From: Marinibaculum pumilum
GTDB lineage: Bacteria; Pseudomonadota; Alphaproteobacteria; Ferrovibrionales; Ferrovibrionaceae
NCBI RefSeq assembly: GCF_042646425.1
Contig: NZ_JBHRTR010000027.1
Coordinates: 1-64,000, forward strand
Length of the DNA: 64,000 nucleotides
Reading direction: 5' to 3'
Part shown: positions 61,456 through 64,000 of the stretch, one piece after another
Numbering within the stretch: the first letter of the stretch is position 1
Layout: every line of letters begins with the position of its first letter
The notes under the pieces: model-generated
Told to the model about the DNA's origin: nothing
Seen by the model: the letters and a program-made list of their open reading frames with translations, nothing else
Databases searched by the model: none
Position numbers and translations under genes: made by a program

Positions 61456-62577
61456 TCAGGCCGCCGCTTCGCGGTTTCCCGCGCTCATCCGCTCGATCAG
61501 CAGGCTCTCCCAGGTGGAGAGCGAGCCCAGCGCGAGCGCCAGCGCGTTGGCGCGGCGATAGTAGAGATGGCAGTCGAAGTCCCAGGTGAAGCCCATGCCG
61601 CCATGCACCTGGATGTTGTTCTTCGCGCAGTGCTGGAAGGCCGTGGTGGCGGAGACCCGCGCGGTGGCGGCCGCCACCGGCAGTTCCGCCGCGGCCGACG
61701 ACAGCGCCCAGGCGCCGTAATAGCAGTTCGACCGCGCCAGGGTGGCGGCGACGTACATGTCGGCCAGCATATGCTTGATCGCCTGGAAGGAGCCGATCTG
61801 GCGGCCGAACGCCATGCGCTCCAGGGCGTAGTCGCGCCCCATCTCCAGCGCCCGGTCGGCGCCGCCCAGCTGTTCGAAGGCCAGCAGGATCGCCGCCCGG
61901 TCCATCACCTGGCTCGCGATATGCCAGCCATCGCCGGCGCCGCCGATCCGGTCGGCCGCGGCGCCGTCGAAGTCCAGCCGCGCCTGGCCGCGGGTCGGAT
62001 CGATGGTCTTCAGCGCGGTGCGGCGCACGCCGGCCGCCGACAGGTCGACCAGGAAGAGGGAGACGCCGTCGCCGTCGCGCGCGGCCACGATGCAGAAGTC
62101 GGCGATGCCGCCGTCGGCGACCGGGGCCTTGGCGCCGGACAACCGGTCCCCCTCGACACGGGCCTGCACCTTTTCGGCGGACATCCGTCCCCGGCCTTCC
62201 GCGATGGCGAAACAGCCGATCGCCTCGCCGGCCGCGAGCTTCGGCAGCCAGGCCGCCTTCTGTGCCTCGGAGCCGGCCTGCATCAGGCATTCGGCGGCGA
62301 GGTAGATCGACGAGGCGACGGGCACCGGCGCCAGCGCCCGCCCCAGTTCCTCGGCCAGGACGCAAAGCTCCAGATGGCCCAGGCCGACCCCGCCATATTC
62401 CTCCGGGATCGCCGAACCCAGCACGCCGAGTTCGGCCAGGCCCGCATAGAGCGCGGCGTGGTATTCGGCCTCGCCCTCCAGCACCGCGCGTACCGCGGCC
62501 GGCGGGCAGCGCTGCTCCAGGAAGCGGCGCACCTGGTCGCGCAGCAGCTTCTGCTCGTCGGAAAAATCGAGGTTCAT
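61456..62577 (-). CDS. Acyl-CoA dehydrogenase-like subunit lacking an evident catalytic base
   Basis: A 373-residue acyl-CoA dehydrogenase family protein. It shows DEQKLLRDQVRRFLEQRCPP, AIPEEYGGVGLGHLELCVLAEELGR, RMAFGRQIGSFQAIKHMLADMY and VHGGMGFTWDFDCHLYYRRA. Its flavin-loop region reads CFAIAEGRGRMSAEKVQ rather than the usual TEPxxGSD, and no EGT/EGG-type catalytic Glu follows the RRA segment. It may be the non-catalytic partner of the next gene (19-bp gap). The ATG at 62577 (MNLDFSDEQ) is chosen over a start 13 codons upstream because the family begins there and a GGATGA lies before it. Confidence 0.9.
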   Translation of the reverse strand: MNLDFSDEQKLLRDQVRRFLEQRCPPAAVRAVLEGEAEYHAALYAGLAELGVLGSAIPEEYGGVGLGHLELCVLAEELGRALAPVPVASSIYLAAECLMQAGSEAQKAAWLPKLAAGEAIGCFAIAEGRGRMSAEKVQARVEGDRLSGAKAPVADGGIADFCIVAARDGDGVSLFLVDLSAAGVRRTALKTIDPTRGQARLDFDGAAADRIGGAGDGWHIASQVMDRAAILLAFEQLGGADRALEMGRDYALERMAFGRQIGSFQAIKHMLADMYVAATLARSNCYYGAWALSSAAAELPVAAATARVSATTAFQHCAKNNIQVHGGMGFTWDFDCHLYYRRANALALALGSLSTWESLLIERMSAGNREAAA

Positions 62578-62686
62578 CTTTGCGTCATCCTCCCACTCGT
62601 CGCGGCGCCTGCGCACGGCCGGCTGCCGGACGGCCGGATTCTAGCCGGCTCCGCCCAGGGTGTCCCGGCAACACTCTCTGCGGGCG

Positions 62687-63076
62687 TCAGATCTCCGCAT
62701 AGATCTCCAGCAGGTTGCCGTCCGGGTCGTGGAAAAAGATCGTCCGGTGCCCGAAGGCGTGGTCGGTCGGCGGCGCCACCAGGGCAACCCCCTTGCCTTC
62801 CAGCGCGGCGGCACAGTCGGCGACCCCCTGCGGCGAGACGCGGAAGGCCAGCTGCAGCAGCGGGCCGGCCTGCGCCGGCGGCGGGTCGCCGAAGCGGCCG
62901 CCATGCACCGCCAGCGCCAGGGTGTTGTCGCCGACCCGGAATTCGACCCAATGGTCGCTGAGGACCCGCAGCAGCGGGAATTCCATTACCGTCTCGTAGA
63001 AATGACGCATCGCCGCCATGTCGCGGACGAAGATCACGCTGTAGTCGATCTGCCGGATCTCGCGCAGGGCCTGCAT
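62687..63076 (-). CDS. VOC-superfamily (glyoxalase/extradiol dioxygenase fold) protein
   Basis: A 129-residue protein with the beta-alpha-beta-beta-beta modules of the vicinal-oxygen-chelate fold: DYSVIFVRDMAAMRHFYETVM at the start, WVEFRVGDNTLALAVHG, and IFFHDPDGNLLEIYAEI at the end. Glu in LLEIYA and acidic or His positions in the first strand could bind a metal, but one full set is not certain. The ATG at 63076 fits the family start and is preceded by GGGGAAAG; the open frame upstream overlaps the dehalogenase gene and is a shadow. It follows the haloacid-dehalogenase-like gene by 56 bp, so the two may be co-transcribed. Substrate is unknown. Confidence 0.88.
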   Translation of the reverse strand: MQALREIRQIDYSVIFVRDMAAMRHFYETVMEFPLLRVLSDHWVEFRVGDNTLALAVHGGRFGDPPPAQAGPLLQLAFRVSPQGVADCAAALEGKGVALVAPPTDHAFGHRTIFFHDPDGNLLEIYAEI

Positions 63077-63132
63077 ACCGTCTTTCCCCTTGTCCCCCGT
63101 CCTTTCCCCTCGTCCCCCGTCGCGGCACCGGC

Positions 63133-63858
63133 TCAGCCGGCGGCCCGCTCCGCCTTGTGGGCCGCCACCAGGGCGGCGAGGCTGTCGAACCGGAAGGCCA
63201 GGCGCGGCATCTCCGCCGGCGCGCCGGTGGCGCCGGCGCCGTCCTGGCCGTGGCGGCGGTCGATCCAGCAATTGGCCAGGCCGATCTCGTTCGCCGGCCC
63301 GTGGTCATGCACCAGGCTCTGCGCCACATGCAGGATCTCGCCGGCGCCGAAACCGCGTCGCTCCAGTGCGGCCAGCATGTAGCGGAAATTGCGCAGGTCG
63401 GGCTTGTAGCTGCCGATATCCTCCGCGGTGTAGACCGCGTCGAAGGCGATGCCCATGCGCCGCAGGGAACCGGTCAGGCTCTCATTGTCGACATTGCTCA
63501 GCACCGCCAGGCGGTAATGGTCCGCCAGGTAGCGCAGCGCAGCCGGCACGTCGTCGAAGGCCGGCCAGTGCTTCACCGAGCGGCCGAAGGCCAGGCATTC
63601 CTCCCAGCTGGCATGGACACCCCATTCCTCGGTGACCCGCTTGGCCACCACCGCCAGCAGGTCGGCATAGCGGGCCGCCGGCGTGGTGCGCTGCTGCACG
63701 ATCTCCCAGGCGGCGAAGCGGTCGAGCACCGCTTCGCGCGGGATCTCCCGGCCGGCACGTGCCGCCAAAGGCGCCAGGGCTGCATGCAGGCCGGTCTCCC
63801 AGTCGATGAGGGTGCCGTACATGTCGAAGGTCAGCACCTTGAACTCGCCCAGATGCAT
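63133..63858 (-). CDS. Haloacid dehalogenase type II-like hydrolase
   Basis: A 241-residue HAD-superfamily protein. The nucleophile motif is LTFDMYGTLIDWETG (Asp12), the type II dehalogenase form. AVLSNVDNESL is motif II and SYKPDLRNFRYML holds the motif III Lys, followed by HVAQSLVHDHGPANEIGL and WIDRRHGQ. The latter resembles the family's substrate-side segment, so 2-haloacid dehalogenation is possible, but many relatives are phosphatases of unknown substrate. The ATG at 63858 has GGAGG 5 nt upstream; an ATG five codons earlier is less well placed. Confidence 0.9.
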   Translation of the reverse strand: MHLGEFKVLTFDMYGTLIDWETGLHAALAPLAARAGREIPREAVLDRFAAWEIVQQRTTPAARYADLLAVVAKRVTEEWGVHASWEECLAFGRSVKHWPAFDDVPAALRYLADHYRLAVLSNVDNESLTGSLRRMGIAFDAVYTAEDIGSYKPDLRNFRYMLAALERRGFGAGEILHVAQSLVHDHGPANEIGLANCWIDRRHGQDGAGATGAPAEMPRLAFRFDSLAALVAAHKAERAAG

Positions 63859-63928
63859 TCGGTCCTCCCGCATCCTGCCCGCCCCATCGCCCGCCGCCCT
63901 GCCCCAAGCCTGCCGGTCGGAACCGCCC

Positions 63929-64000
63929 CTACCGGTCGAAACGGATGGGCACTTCCAGGTCCAGCCGCTCTGCCGCGATCCCGGGCGGGAAGGGCGGCAG
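63929..64000 (-). CDS. C-terminus of a probable TonB-family protein (partial, runs off window)
   Basis: The last 23 codons before the TAG at 63929-63931 encode LPPFPPGIAAERLDLEVPIR followed by FDR. A proline-rich PPFPP followed by a strand ending in VPIRF is typical of TonB C-terminal domains in alphaproteobacteria. Only the tail is visible, so the call is tentative. Confidence 0.4.
   Translation of the reverse strand: MPPFPPGIAAERLDLEVPIRFDR

Overview
The window is very GC-rich and looks like one contig of an alphaproteobacterial chromosome, probably Rhodospirillales-like. The lineage call rests on the gene order tRNA-Ala, FYDLN-acid (TIGR02300-type) gene, aroA, cmk, rpsA, on dense acyl-CoA and flavoprotein metabolism, and on a class I PHA synthase. 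Genus and species cannot be read from the sequence. Two runs of N (5044-5115 and 22305-22423) are gaps: one lies inside a gene, the other cuts a small gene.

Left part (1-22.3 kb) is metabolic and regulatory. It holds a YhaV toxin at the edge; a minus-strand group of diguanylate cyclase, crotonase-fold protein and ACAD10/11-type acyl-CoA dehydrogenase; and, divergent from it, a large winged-helix/cyclase/ATPase/TPR regulator. Next come a FAD oxidoreductase fused to an acetoacetate-decarboxylase-like domain and a Baeyer-Villiger-type monooxygenase. The latter is divergent from phaC across a repeat-rich regulatory region. A plus-strand series follows: an SDR, an EamA permease, an SDR-SPW-VKOR fusion, an aromatic-hydroxylase-like flavoprotein and an alpha/beta hydrolase.

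Middle part (22.4-51.4 kb) is dominated by two enormous minus-strand genes of 4359 and about 5072 codons, made almost wholly of RTX calcium-binding repeats. They share the same order of rarer modules, start at non-ATG codons, share a motif upstream, and carry internal copies of what is normally a C-terminal serralysin-type domain. They contain recent duplications: an 873-bp tandem unit and a segment of about 2.35 kb found in both genes. No type I secretion genes lie in the window, so export would have to be encoded elsewhere. CsbD and a small hydrophilic protein follow downstream.

Right part (51.8-64 kb) starts with tRNA-Ala(GGC) and the conserved block FYDLN gene / aroA-cmk-rpsA, ending in a strong intrinsic terminator. 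Then comes a cassette of two small PPOX-fold flavoprotein-like genes translationally coupled to a GAF/class III cyclase/degenerate HD-GYP protein. The end carries a paired acyl-CoA dehydrogenase gene set (one with, one without the catalytic Glu), a VOC-fold protein, a type II haloacid dehalogenase-like protein and the last 23 codons of a probable TonB-family protein.

The least ordinary material is the twin RTX locus. The PPOX-cyclase cassette and the multidomain fusions come next.
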